Shown piece after piece: positions 1 to 9,508 of a stretch of DNA of 64,000 nt. Numbering within the stretch: the first letter of the stretch is position 1; every line of letters begins with the position of its first letter. Below the pieces are notes generated by a model. That model searched no databases. It had not been told where the DNA came from and saw only the letters and a program-made list of their open reading frames with translations. The DNA comes from Curvularia sp. ZM96 (Eukaryota; Ascomycota; Dothideomycetes; Pleosporales; Pleosporaceae). The position numbers were made by a program, and so were the translations under genes. Where the stretch lies: NCBI GenBank assembly GCA_022457065.1, contig JAJGBQ010000009.1, positions 186,001 through 250,000 on the forward strand, in the 5' to 3' direction.

Positions 1-96
1 TCAGGTTGACATAACCATTTAGCTGATAAAAAGGTATCAAGGCAGCCACTGCAGCGACTGATGGGTTAACTTAAATGATCTTCGGCTATATACATA

Positions 97-296
97 TACA
101 GTTACTAGCGAATGCGGCTTCACCTCTGCGCATGGCTGCAAACACGGTTTTGCTCAACCCGACCTTCCGTACGTAGCTTAGCGCTAGGTGTTGTCTGCAA
201 AACAATCGATATGATTGGCCAGTTATCAATGAAATGATGACTGGACTCGAGCGAGCCTGCCTGCAATGGTGAAGCCGCAATCGCTAGCGGCTATAT
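97..296. repeat. MITE-like element, family A, copy 1
   Basis: A unit of about 200 bp bounded by inverted repeats. The left end carries GCGAATGCGGCTTCACC and the right end GGTGAAGCCGCAATCGC. The same ends recur at 560-933, 13916-14113, 52507-52703 and 55047-55306. No coding capacity is seen, so it is a non-autonomous, probably DNA-transposon-derived element. Its exact ends and target duplication were not resolved. Confidence 0.75.
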
Positions 297-559
297 GCAC
301 CTACCTTGCTAGAAACCAACTCGCTAGCTACTGGCTGTGCTTTCCACTCAAGTCATACACCAACGTAAGCGTTTGGCCAGCCTGCACGTCTCCGCGTGGA
401 GCGATGACAGTATCATTCTAGGTGGGCCATCTGTGTCAGGAGGCCAAGATCAGCATGGTAAGCACACAAGTCTGATGGCAGTCAGCGCTACTCGGGTCGT
501 GCCGCCCCACCCAGCATCACGTCAGTTGGCGATTTCAGTGGTCGTGACCATACAGTTGT

Positions 560-933
560 TACAGTGATTAGCGATTGCGGCTTCACCCTTACAGTCGTTA
601 GCGATTGCGGCTTCACTCTTCAACACGGCTGCGCAGCGGTTTCGAACAGCCCCACCTTCTGTACATAGCTTAGCGCGAGCAGTCAGCTGAACATGATTGG
701 TCAATCTTCAGTCTCATGATGACGAAACTTTCAGAATGCTGCCTGCAAGGGTGAAGCCGCAATCGCTAATTACTGTACACGCAGCTGCGCAACGGTTTTG
801 AACAGTCTCACTCTCTGTATATAGCTTAACGCTGCAGGATGGCCGATGTTATGGGCCAGTCGTTGATCTAATGATGACTGATCTTGTGGAATGCCGCACG
901 AAGAGGTGAAGCCGCAATCGCTAACGACTGTAT
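560..933. repeat. MITE family A, two tandem copies
   Basis: Two family A units lie end to end. The first (about 590-778) is preceded by an extra copy of its own left terminal repeat at 560-589, so GCGATTGCGGCTTCAC occurs twice within 30 bp. The second (about 776-933) has lost its left terminal repeat but keeps the internal sequence and the right terminal repeat. The arrangement suggests recombination between copies or insertion into an existing copy. Confidence 0.75.
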
Positions 934-1154
934 ATCGTCATATGCTTGCTGTTCGATGTAACAAGCTAGCAGACTCTGTTACGTGTCTATATGCAATTGG
1001 GAGGGTTTGACGAACGCATACGACTCTACATGATCGTCGCAACAAGAACGCGCGACGCTAACGTAAAGCGTGTATTGCGACATCTCATGTTCGCAAATAA
1101 CCAAACACAGCTTAGCGCATCAACGGTGACTCAATATGCAGCCTTGCTTCATAT

Positions 1155-1805
1155 CTACAGCCTGCCTGCGACCTGGCGTTCAAAGTATGCTGTCAGCTTT
1201 CCTATTGGCTCACCAGCAGCAAACGCCCACCGATAACGTTCCATGAAAGCGACAATCTCCTCGTCCATCTGCTGCATTGCCCTCTGCTTGTGGTCCTCCA
1301 GCTCTTGCCCGGTATGGGCGAGATGCACTTCGGACTGCAGCTCGACCTCGCCGACCTCGTGCCCAGAGTCCATCGCGTCTAGCACGATCGTGAACCTCTC
1401 GTCCGCCAGCCACGTTCTTCTTGTTGTGCACATGGTCGCAATGCGATCGAGGCCGTAAAACTCGTGCTCGCTGCATACTCGTCCCGTGATGATATGTACT
1501 TGCATCCCGATTTCGCGAGGGTTAGACAGCTCCTCGAACCTCGAGTTTTGGAAGTTGCCACCCTTTCTCACTTTGGCTTCCCATTGCCCGTTGCGTAGCC
1601 TGACTCACACACCTGCTGCTGTGAGTAGTCCAGCTCGGTTGAAGTAGGTGTCTTTGAAAATGCGCTGGCTTTGTGGCTGGATGCTCCGGAATGGCGGGTT
1701 CCCGACGTGAAGGGTAAGATCTGTGACTGCGAGCCCGCAAAACTTGCGTTCCACCTCCAGAAGAAAGGTTTGAGATGCAGCTTTTGGAAACCTGGAAAAC
1801 GCCAT
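1155..1805 (-). pseudogene. CYTH / thiamine-triphosphatase-like phosphohydrolase, one in-frame stop
   Basis: Reading from ATG at 1805, the protein starts with a short leader and then LLEVERKF, which contains the ExExK signature (E17, E19, K21) of CYTH triphosphate-tunnel enzymes. Downstream come a VR-RNGQWEAKVRKGG strand, LDAMDSGHEVGEVELQSEV and a C-terminal helix, which match thiamine-triphosphatase-like CYTH proteins. Enzymes of this family hydrolyse triphosphate groups with a divalent metal. An in-frame TGA at 1605-1607 interrupts the frame just before that RNG strand, where relatives probably have Trp. The frame is otherwise open to 1155, for about 216 codons. It lies 155 bp downstream of the UMP-CMP-kinase-like gene on the same strand. 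It could be a recent pseudogene or a sequence error; the substrate is unknown. Confidence 0.7.
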
Positions 1806-1959
1806 AATCTATGATTGCAAGCTTCAGCGAGAAAGACGTAAAGTATGAGTGAAGAGCAGGGTAGTGGTATTGATCTTTGAGGAAACTAGTTGAGCCACAT
1901 CTGAAGGAACCCCTTGGTAACAGTCACGTGACCAACAACCATGCCTCCTGCTCTACACA

Positions 1960-2731
1960 TTATATTTTTCTACTATCTATGTGACACGTAGTCTCCGTCG
2001 TTCTTAGGAGGAAATGTGCCAGATTAGTATTTTGTAGGCTGTTCAATAGGGTTTTGTACGTAATCTCCGTCTCTCCGTTGGTATCAACCTGACCGCCATT
2101 AGCATTGTTAAGCACTACACAATGAGTCTTACCTTAATAAGAAGGTTTCGTTCATTGTACATTTTAAAGATCTGAGGGTTCTCCGCAGCGAACTCATCGT
2201 ATCTCTTGTGGAAGATGACTGCAGTATCTGCTTCTCTTCCAGGTAGGTTTCGCTTGAGAAAGCGATTTTTGGCGACCTCTTCTCGACAGTTGAGGAATAG
2301 AACCAATGCTGGCGAGCCAATCTTCCCAAATCAATAGGCTGAGGGAGAGGATTAGCAGTTGGGCATACTAACTTCCTTTTTTACACGCATAGCCTGATCC
2401 AACTGCTTCGGCAAACCATCTACCAGGATCAGGCGACGGCTGTTGCAAAAACTATGCTTCATACTATCTTGAAGAATGTTGATCAACGTCTCTGTAGAAA
2501 CGAGCTCGCCTCGTTGCACCTGAGATGCCGTAACTAGGTCCGTCATCGAGTTCGAGACAAGTCTCCTCAACGTATCTCCAATAGACAAGTGACAGAATCC
2601 ATATTCGTCAGAAAGTCTTCGGCACAGCGTGCCCTTGCCAGAACCAGGAGCTCCTGTAGACTTTAGTCGCGTACTTACAATCTCACAAACTTACCAATGA
2701 CGAATATGACAATTGTTGCAGTAGCCTCCAT
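1960..2731 (-). CDS. UMP-CMP kinase-like nucleoside monophosphate kinase
   Basis: Four exons on the minus strand (2731-2695, 2653-2373, 2321-2133, 2088-1960) join in frame to 211 residues, close to the size of yeast Ura6. The first intron splits the P-loop GAPGSGKGT (residues about 13-21). Next come the NMP-binding segment (SIGDTLRRLV), VDGLPKQLDQA (compare DGFPR in the family) and the lid RNLPGREADT with its arginines. The enzyme should phosphorylate CMP/UMP with ATP, supplying CDP and hence CTP. It reads away from the viperin gene with only 208 bp between the two ATGs. I infer that it provides substrate to viperin. It is an adenylate/UMP-CMP-kinase-fold protein, not the thymidylate-kinase-like vertebrate CMPK2. 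Donors are GTAAGT, GTTAGT and GTAAGA; acceptors are CAG, AAG and CAG. Confidence 0.88.
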
Positions 2732-2939
2732 GGCAATTTGTAAGGATATCAGCCTGGGGAAGAACACTGGCTGACGACAAGAGTTCACAGCCCTCCATTT
2801 ATGCCTTGCAAAAGCGGGGTTGTACTCACGTCATCGGTAAACAGCATCGATGGGCATCATTAAATTCTATGGCAGCAAGTGAAAATCTTCAGCACTCTAC
2901 CTGCTTCCTCCATTCCATTTCTTGTTTCACGCTCCAACA
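2732..2939. promoter_or_regulatory. Shared divergent promoter, kinase / viperin
   Basis: These 208 bp separate the start codons of two divergently read genes, so both promoters must lie within or overlap them. An ACGTCA motif (TCACGTCATCGG, about 2827-2838) resembles a CRE/bZIP site. No clear TATA box is visible for either side. Co-regulation is inferred from the arrangement. Confidence 0.5.
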
Positions 2940-3902
2940 ATGAACTCCGTCTCAATCTGCTTTGGACTACTGCTACTCGGTATCACGTCTGTGTACCTGC
3001 GTTACAAAAACCGTCGCGCCGTATGCCCCGTAGCTGTCAACTATCACTTTACGAGGCGCTGCAACAAAACATGTGGATTCTGCTTTCACACTGCCACCTC
3101 CTCTTTCGTAGAAAGTTCCGATCGCACAAAGAAAGGGCTTGCATTGCTCAAGGAAGCAGGCATGCGAAAGCTGAATTTTGCTGGCGGAGAGCCGTTCCTT
3201 TATCCAAAGTTCCTGGCAGAGATGGTGATTTTCTGCATAGATGAGTTACAACTCGAATCGGTCTCTATCGTCACAAATGGAAGTCTTGTCAAGGAAAGCT
3301 TCTTTCGGCAGTGCGGTTCCAAGATTGATATCTTGGCGGTTTCGTGTGATTCTTTTAACGAGTCTACCAACATCGAGATTGGCCGTGGATCCGGCGATCA
3401 GATCTCGCAGCTGTACAAGATTGCTTCTTGGTGCAAGAAATATGGTATCAAGTTCAAGATCAACACTGTGGTATGTCGACTCAATTGGGATGAAGATATG
3501 AACAGGCACATCGATCAGCTTCAGCCTTTTCGCTGGAAGTGCTTCCAAGTCTTGGTTGTCGCAGGGGAAAACGACTCTGGGAAGACACTTCGAGACGCCC
3601 GCAAGTTTACTATCACCGATGAAGAATACGACAGCTTTTGCAGGCGACACGCGAACCAGACATCACTCGTGCCAGAGTCCAACCTAATGATGGCCAAGTC
3701 GTATCTGATTCTCGACGAGTACTTGAGATTTCTAGATCGCGACGGGCGCCAGCCATCTGGATCAATCCTTGATATTGGGGTCGAAAAAGCACTTCAAAGT
3801 GTATACTGGGATGAGAGGGCTTTCAGGGACCGTGGAGGAGTATACGACTGGGCTAGGTCGACCGATACATGTGGGCTAGATAAGCGAGACCTGCAGTGGT
3901 AA
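2940..3902 (+). CDS. Viperin family radical SAM enzyme (ddhNTP synthase)
   Basis: A single-exon 320-residue protein. The N-terminus (residues about 4-22) is a hydrophobic anchor helix followed by basic residues, as expected for an ER or lipid-droplet anchor. The radical SAM motif is C41-x3-C45-x2-C48 (CNKTCGFCFHTA), which binds the 4Fe-4S cluster. Viperin hallmarks follow in order: NFAGGEPFL (SAM binding), VSIVTNGSL, ISCDSFNE-like AVSCDSFNE, IGRGSG, KINTVV, WKCFQVL, LVPESN and SYLILDEYLRFL. The C-terminal stretch ends in DLQW, parallel to the LDW end of animal viperin. The reaction in the family is CTP to 3'-deoxy-3',4'-didehydro-CTP, a chain terminator for viral polymerases. ATG at 2940 is chosen because no earlier in-frame ATG exists. 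Its neighbours are nucleotide kinases on both sides. Identity as a viperin is very secure; the nucleotide preference is inferred. Confidence 0.95.
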   Translation: MNSVSICFGLLLLGITSVYLRYKNRRAVCPVAVNYHFTRRCNKTCGFCFHTATSSFVESSDRTKKGLALLKEAGMRKLNFAGGEPFLYPKFLAEMVIFCIDELQLESVSIVTNGSLVKESFFRQCGSKIDILAVSCDSFNESTNIEIGRGSGDQISQLYKIASWCKKYGIKFKINTVVCRLNWDEDMNRHIDQLQPFRWKCFQVLVVAGENDSGKTLRDARKFTITDEEYDSFCRRHANQTSLVPESNLMMAKSYLILDEYLRFLDRDGRQPSGSILDIGVEKALQSVYWDERAFRDRGGVYDWARSTDTCGLDKRDLQW

Positions 3903-4035
3903 GATCATGAGACCAACATGTGGCCGGTAGAATGGAGGCCGGGTGATATTGCGAACCGTGAAGTGCGTCATACAATTCTAAATAACCCAATCGAATTCAA
4001 CATCAACGAAATAGCCTCTTAGTCAGATTGAACGC

Positions 4036-4042
4036 TATAAAA
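4036..4042 (+). promoter_or_regulatory. TATA box of the P-loop kinase gene
   Basis: TATAAAA lies about 50 bp upstream of the ATG at 4092, a normal core-promoter position for a short 5' leader. It suggests the kinase has its own promoter and is not read through from the viperin gene. Confidence 0.55.
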
Positions 4043-4091
4043 TGGTGGGTCTGAGCGAACGACTGCACCCTGCCAGAACACTGATACCACG

Positions 4092-4751
4092 ATGCTTACG
4101 AGCGTTGAAACCCCCACCAATAGAAGCGGGCCTCCAAAACGATCGAATCTCTACTTGATAGGACCTCAGTGTAGTGGGAAGACGACTCTTCTCAACGCAT
4201 TGAGGGCATTCTACTCCGACCGCGACCCAGAATCTCACGGTACCGAGCAGCCGTCTGTCGTCGAAGAAGTCGTCCGAGTTGTAATGCGTGAGAAGGGGTT
4301 TCAAGCAAGAGACCTATATGATAGTGTTCGAGGCCTTCAGTTACAGACGCACATTCTGCTGAGACAGAACCAAGCTGAAGAACAACTGAAGGACCGGTGG
4401 TTCTTGGCAGATCGATCAGCGCTAGATACGCTAGTATATGCGAAAGAATACACGGGAACCGATGCCTTCAAAGCACTAGCGAGCACGAAAGAGTGGGCAA
4501 AGTCAAGGTTGAGAATGGAACACGCCACAGTGATAGTCTGCGAGGCTGGTAATACAGAGTGGCTAAGCGCAGACAAAGTCAGGTTGGCGTATCAAGATAC
4601 CGCAGAGTGGAAGGCATTGAATGAGGCGTTCTTCGTTATGCTCAGGGAGTATGAAATCTCATACAGCGTCCTACCCAATGCTATCAAAGACTTGGGGGAG
4701 CGGGTAGCACTGGTAAGCCGTCTTTTGGAAACAGATAAGAGTAACCCCTGA
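4092..4751 (+). CDS. NadR/Ttd14-like AAA_28 P-loop kinase
   Basis: A 219-residue single-exon protein with a Walker A motif GPQCSGKTT (residues 24-32) after a polar N-terminus. It continues with VVEEVVRVVMREKG and FLADRSALDTLVYA, the second being the acidic/arginine motif typical of AAA_28 (NadR/Ttd14-type) kinases. Bacterial members phosphorylate ribosyl-nicotinamide; fungal members are widespread and mostly uncharacterised. It begins 189 bp downstream of the viperin stop on the same strand, in a block of four phosphate-handling genes. A nucleoside or nucleotide kinase role is plausible, but the substrate cannot be read from sequence. Confidence 0.75.
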   Translation: MLTSVETPTNRSGPPKRSNLYLIGPQCSGKTTLLNALRAFYSDRDPESHGTEQPSVVEEVVRVVMREKGFQARDLYDSVRGLQLQTHILLRQNQAEEQLKDRWFLADRSALDTLVYAKEYTGTDAFKALASTKEWAKSRLRMEHATVIVCEAGNTEWLSADKVRLAYQDTAEWKALNEAFFVMLREYEISYSVLPNAIKDLGERVALVSRLLETDKSNP

Positions 4752-5184
4752 TTGGAGCCTGTTTCTTTTTGAATGGATGTATATTACGAGATCAACTATC
4801 ACAACGTTTCATAGAGTCATATGGTAGTGTTTTTTTTTAGCTGGGTTGCGCGCTTGTTGTTTGTTTGAAGCGCCAGATCTGTTTGATCGTATCGTCAACT
4901 ATTTCTAGTACCCCTGCGCCAGAATCAAAGGACTAGTGCAAATCCGTCCGGAGTAGTATTCCGTTCAACGCCAACTTGATTCGGAGGTCGCTGCCCCCAC
5001 GTATATTGAAGTCCAACCATCGTCTCTCAATTGCATGTACTGAATGGATTCAGCTACCGATGACAGCCGATATTCAGCAAAACTTATCACGGCTTTTAAC
5101 TCCTTAACTATATGTCCTGGTACGACGTGCACTCAAAGAGAACCTTGGGCGACGATCAGCAGCTTTTGTTCGGTATGGAATGGT
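4752..5184. other. Intergenic spacer
   Basis: No gene, RNA or recognisable repeat was seen between the P-loop kinase gene and the start of the duplicated FtsJ segment. There is a short T-run at about 4830. Confidence 0.5.
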
Positions 5185-6515
5185 TATACTTTTAAGACAT
5201 GATTCATATGATGTGAACGTTTTGCATGTGGCTTATAGCATGTTACCGTTGAGTTTCTCCCTTCACTGGCCCTGCGTGACAAGACAAAGGCATTATCAAA
5301 ATATGTATCCTGCCTCTATTGCCACATCGCTACTGCGAGATAAGCCGCTAATTTACGAACTAATTTGATGTATCGCAGCTTGGATCTTGCCGTCACTAAT
5401 GTTTACGAATCGCCCAAGTATTATATCGGCGATGTTCACGCCATGCATTGATGTATGCATGCGAAATGCTGTTGTGTAACTGTGGCTTGCTAGACTTCCA
5501 ATGACGCAGTGACACATGTCAGATACAAGCTCTGCTTTCCTTTCTAATAATCATGCAGAATGCATTGAGAGAAAATGGCGATCAAAGGCGCGTCATGTCT
5601 GAACTCCCGGTGCCAAAGATGTCTGCGACCTCCACACCCTCGAGCTGAACGTTACTGAACACCCGTCAAAGGAGCGATGTTGAGCAACCAGCTACAAAGT
5701 GAGGTTTCCGATGGTGTGAGTCGCAAAATCTTATCGATCGAGCCACCGACCCCTTGCCCCGACTTGGCTATCAAAGACTACTGCATCAAGCATTCAGCCA
5801 TATTCAGGGAGCTCACAGATCTTCGGCGCAGGGCAAGTCATCAAAGGATTGTCTGTGTATCTTTCTGATCGCACGACTAGGGATGGGAGAATCCTCAAGG
5901 GGATGATCATTTTAGAGTACAACGTTAGCGAGCAGATAATGCAGACAAATCTGGAAAACGCATATTCTACAACATGATGTGCCAGATTGGCGACGAGTTT
6001 CACGAGGTGACTTCAGCTCTGTCATTAACATCACCGTTTGCCATGGATCCCGCAATCCTTGATCTCTGCATGGCGCCTGGCGGCTTCACGGCCTCTGTCT
6101 TCAAAAGAAACTACTATGCCAGGGTGTGCGGAATCAGTCTTCCTGTGTTCCGAGGCGGCCATGAGATGATACATCCTAATTAGCAAAGCGACCCAATGAC
6201 ACGAGTCCGCTTCCTCGATATCACAATGCTGGCGGCCGAGATGGACGTCACCAATATCCCGGCGGAACATCCTGATGCTACCAGCTTTGTGTTCGACCGT
6301 TCTTTTTATGGCGAAGCTTTTGATCTGGTCTTCTGCGACGGCCAGGTTCTGCGAACGCATTCTAGAGCGGAGTATCGCGAGAAACGGGAGGCATGGCGGT
6401 TACTAACAAGTCAACTTGTACTGGCGCTTCAGCGTGTCAAGCAAGACGGCAAAATCGTAATTCTACTACACAAGCTCGAGGCCTGGGATACGGTCTTCTT
6501 ACTGTACACCTTGAG
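5185..6515 (+). repeat. Inverted segmental duplication, copy 1
   Basis: About 1.3 kb here matches, in reverse orientation, 22285-23605. Matching landmarks include ATTCATATGATGTGAAC against ATTCATATCATGTAACC, then GATCTTGCCGTCACTAATGT against GATCTTGGCGTCACTAATGT, and the whole FtsJ-like coding part. Homology stops near codon AWDTV of the methyltransferase. Noncoding upstream sequence is included, so this is a segmental copy and not a retrocopy; introns are retained. Confidence 0.8.
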
Positions 6516-6818
6516 AAAGTTTTCGTCATTGCAGCTATGCAAGCCGCAGAGAAAGCATGCAATCAGGTCCTCGTTCTACGTTGTTGTTGAGCAAATACAA
6601 ACACAAAGCCCATGGTTTCAATCATCTGTAACCGCTTGAAGGAAGAGTGGTACATAGCAACTTTTGGAAGCGATACAGAGTATAGGAATAACCGCTCCAG
6701 ATTCTATGGTATTGTAGACCGGGTATTGTCGGATTTTGGTACAGAGCTGTTGGAGCTGGGACAGCCTATCTGGGAAGTACAGAGTGCTGCACTACGCAAA
6801 GCTTCATTTGTCACGTAA
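5677..6818 (+). pseudogene. FtsJ-like SAM methyltransferase, copy 1, broken
   Basis: The Rossmann motif I is ILDLCMAPGGF, as in FtsJ/RrmJ-type RNA 2'-O-methyltransferases, followed by VRFLDITMLAAEM, FDLVFCDGQVLRTH and GKIVILLHKLEAWDT. A short exon (5677-5832) joins to 5881 across an intron with a GC donor (GCAAGT) and a CTAG acceptor; copy 2 has GTACGT at the same place. In-frame TAGs occur at 5926-5928 and 6181-6183, where copy 2 reads TAT and TGG. The frame also shifts near 6600-6640 before the C-terminal part (EEWYIATFG to 6818). Family members act on RNA. This copy cannot give a full protein without readthrough. It lies between the viperin cluster and an RNase III-like gene. Confidence 0.8.
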
Positions 6819-7491
6819 AATTCCTACATTGCGAACACACAATCATGTCTACTAATTCCCGTTCTCAAACTTACCATTCGGCGCAGGTGCAGAGGTTAGC
6901 AGCGATAATCAATGTTTACCAGCTATGTACTGTATAGAACATATTAATCAGAGCGCATGATCTAGGCTCTTTGGATACGATTGGGTTGCCCGAGTTAGAG
7001 CCGTCCATCTCAGCCTTACGATACGCCTCGCTGTGCTGCTTTTCCTGCGGTACCTTCCGATCTGCACCTGCTGCATCGATAACGCTAGCAGGGTAGAACT
7101 CTTAAAAGCAAGAATTTCAGCGACTAATTACAAGAGTTTTGTGCTGATGGATCATGTAATCGATTGCAGCATCAGTGAGTCATGGCTGCGCACGCAACTC
7201 GATGCAGCCCCTTACGAACGAGCAGTGCCGCAACCCCCCCCCCTTTTGTTGGGTAAGTGCCAACCATCGAAAATCCCTCCAATCTTCCTTGGCTACAAGA
7301 GACAACCATGCGATGGCTTGCATATTCTCTGCTTGGCAGTCTGACACTCGGCTGGCGTTGCTGCGCCATTGTGCCAATTTTACGAAAGGCAGTGTAACAT
7401 GCATGCTTGGATACAAAGCTATAAAATGTAGAAAATACTGATATAGAAGCATTTTAACAGCCACTCCATCTCGTGCTTCTTTAGTTTGATC
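6819..7491. other. Spacer with upstream region of the RNase III-like gene
   Basis: No supported gene. A run of ten C residues lies at about 7235-7244. A TATAAAA box at 7420-7426 precedes the next gene. Confidence 0.45.
7420..7426 (+). promoter_or_regulatory. TATA box of the RNase III-like gene
   Basis: TATAAAA sits 66 bp upstream of the ATG at 7492, a usual distance for a fungal core promoter with a short leader. Confidence 0.5.
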
Positions 7492-9508
7492 ATGGTTCGA
7501 AAACTGTCAATGATCATGGACTCTATCCAAAGCAAGCTAGGCTACAGTTTCACACACCATGAGCACCTTAACAGTGCTTTTGTCGCAGCTCATAGAAGTG
7601 AAAAAGACGGCGTTGCAAGCGACGGAAACAGGGGAATGGCTCGGATCGGGCAGATAGCTATTGATATGGCCGAAACCTCATATGCTGTTGTGGTTGAGAA
7701 AGCGCGTCTAAGTAAGCACTCTTTCCGAAGAACATGTGAACACACTATAATGCGTACAGCCGACATCAATCGCCGGAGATATTGGTGGAAAGACAAGAAT
7801 AAAGTAGCAACAGCATGCAAAATTCTGGATATCGAGCCCCACATCGTCCGGAGTGCTCGACAGACCGGGCAAGAGCTTTCCGTGGAAGTGCTGAATTTCG
7901 CACTGAATGCTGTGATCGGTGCTGTCTGGCGCGACTGTCAAGATTAGAACAGAAACATCAACGACTCATGCAGCATCGTTTCAAGAATCTTAGCCCAAAT
8001 TGAGGGCTTCCTCAATGCATCGACAGCCGCTAACGGCGATCAAAATGTGTCTCTTGTCGCTGAGAATAGCGCATCAATCTTTTCGCCAGGACTAGTAACG
8101 CACGAAACACCCGAGGGAAATGTAGTAAGCGACTTGGACATAAGAGAACGTTCAGCCAATCCTGAAACATACGAAGACTTTTCTGTGTTTTCACCGCTGT
8201 TGGTCCCGGAAGAACTCAATGACCTAGTAACTGAACAATCGTCGTCTCAGCGGTCCTCTCTAGAGCAACAGCCTTTCCCAGAATATAACACTGTGGGTTC
8301 TTCTAGCCAGAGCCATGACCAGAGAAGCAGCGCCAGCTCGTTGTTAGCTGAAACACAGAATGTGGGTGCACAAGCTGTTTTATCAATTGAGAGGCAAGCC
8401 GCCATAGAACCCACAACGTTCATGACAGCTGATAACAGCTTATCTGTGACTACGATGTCGAAACGAGCCATATCTAGCCGAGAATCCGGGGACTCGGCGG
8501 GGACACAGTATGCAGGCTCTTTGCAGAGAAAAAGTAAACGAACCCAAACAGAAAGAGATAAATTCAATGTAGCACTTGAGCTATTGCGGAACACAGAACG
8601 ACAGAAGGCCGGTGCGTATTCACAACCAGAGCGCACCCGGCTACTGAGATACGTGGAGTACCCAAACACTACTCAGCTGAAGGATTCGGGTCATCTATTC
8701 AGATTTTTGTATCTGGCAATCGGCAGCTGGGATACCCTTGCCGACTTTGCCAATCAGCTTCAAAGCGCTAAGGAAGCGTGGCGCTCCCCTGATTCATCTC
8801 CCCCTTTCCCTTCGACTGTCTCCATGGCATTCAACATGATGTGCCACCTCGATAACGAGAGGAATACTTGCCTGCTTTTGAAACGGTACTATGCAATAAA
8901 ATTTCTTGAGGACGGACAACAGTCTTCCCGGCCACCCGAAAGCATGCAAGTGGAAACTCCACAGACTTTTGGGTTTGGAAATGAACCTCAGAGAGGCAAT
9001 CCCCGGTTGCGACAGGAAGCTGCTGAGATTAGGTTCTTGACTGCCAAGGCTGCCCCCGATCTTGAAGACACGTCTGAGAAATACCCAGCGGTTTATGACA
9101 AAGTTAAACGCTTTCGACAGTTAGGAAAACGGTTGCAGATATTGACAAAGCGCTTTGGAATCGGTGTATTAGCCCTCCTACCGTCTGGACCATCCTTTCC
9201 TACCATCTCTTTGACAGATCGCATGTGAGTGCGCTATGTTTCACAACACTGGAAACCTGGCTGACCAAACTAGGCTCTCTGACATCAGCACAAATGATCT
9301 TGCGGAATTTGCTACATTGTTAGAAGGAGAACAGGGGCCACTGCTGAGACAACTTAGCAATGCCGTCGCGCCAACTTTGTTAGCACTTGCAGCCTTCTAC
9401 CAAGGTCAAGAGATGGATTCCCCACCCAGTCTTGTAGACGTAGAGAACTTGAAGGATACACCCAAGGCGTTACTTACTCTGTCGCCTGCTAACCCACATT
9501 CAATCTAG
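7492..9508 (+). pseudogene. Degenerate RNase III-domain protein with long C-terminal extension
   Basis: The N-terminal part (residues about 10-150) follows the RIBOc pattern: LGYSFTHHEHLNSAFVAAHRS, then NRGMARIGQIAI and later LSVEVLNFALNAVIGAVW. The catalytic signature (usually ER-L--LGDA) is reduced to NRGMARIGQI, so the acidic residues are missing and cleavage is unlikely. An in-frame TAG at 7945-7947 follows the domain, yet the same frame stays open from 7948 to 9224. It then splices (GTGAGT at 9225, TAG acceptor before 9274) in frame to a stop at 9508, giving about 657 codons in all. The tail is Ser/Gln-rich and low in complexity to about residue 350, with helical stretches after that. 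Dead RNase III domains can still bind dsRNA or dimerise; no function is proven. Confidence 0.6.

Noticed and set aside
7945..7985. Intron removing the TAG in the RNase III-like gene
   Set aside because: The only candidate (GTCAAG...GCAG) would be under 40 bp with a poor donor, and the frame is continuous without it.
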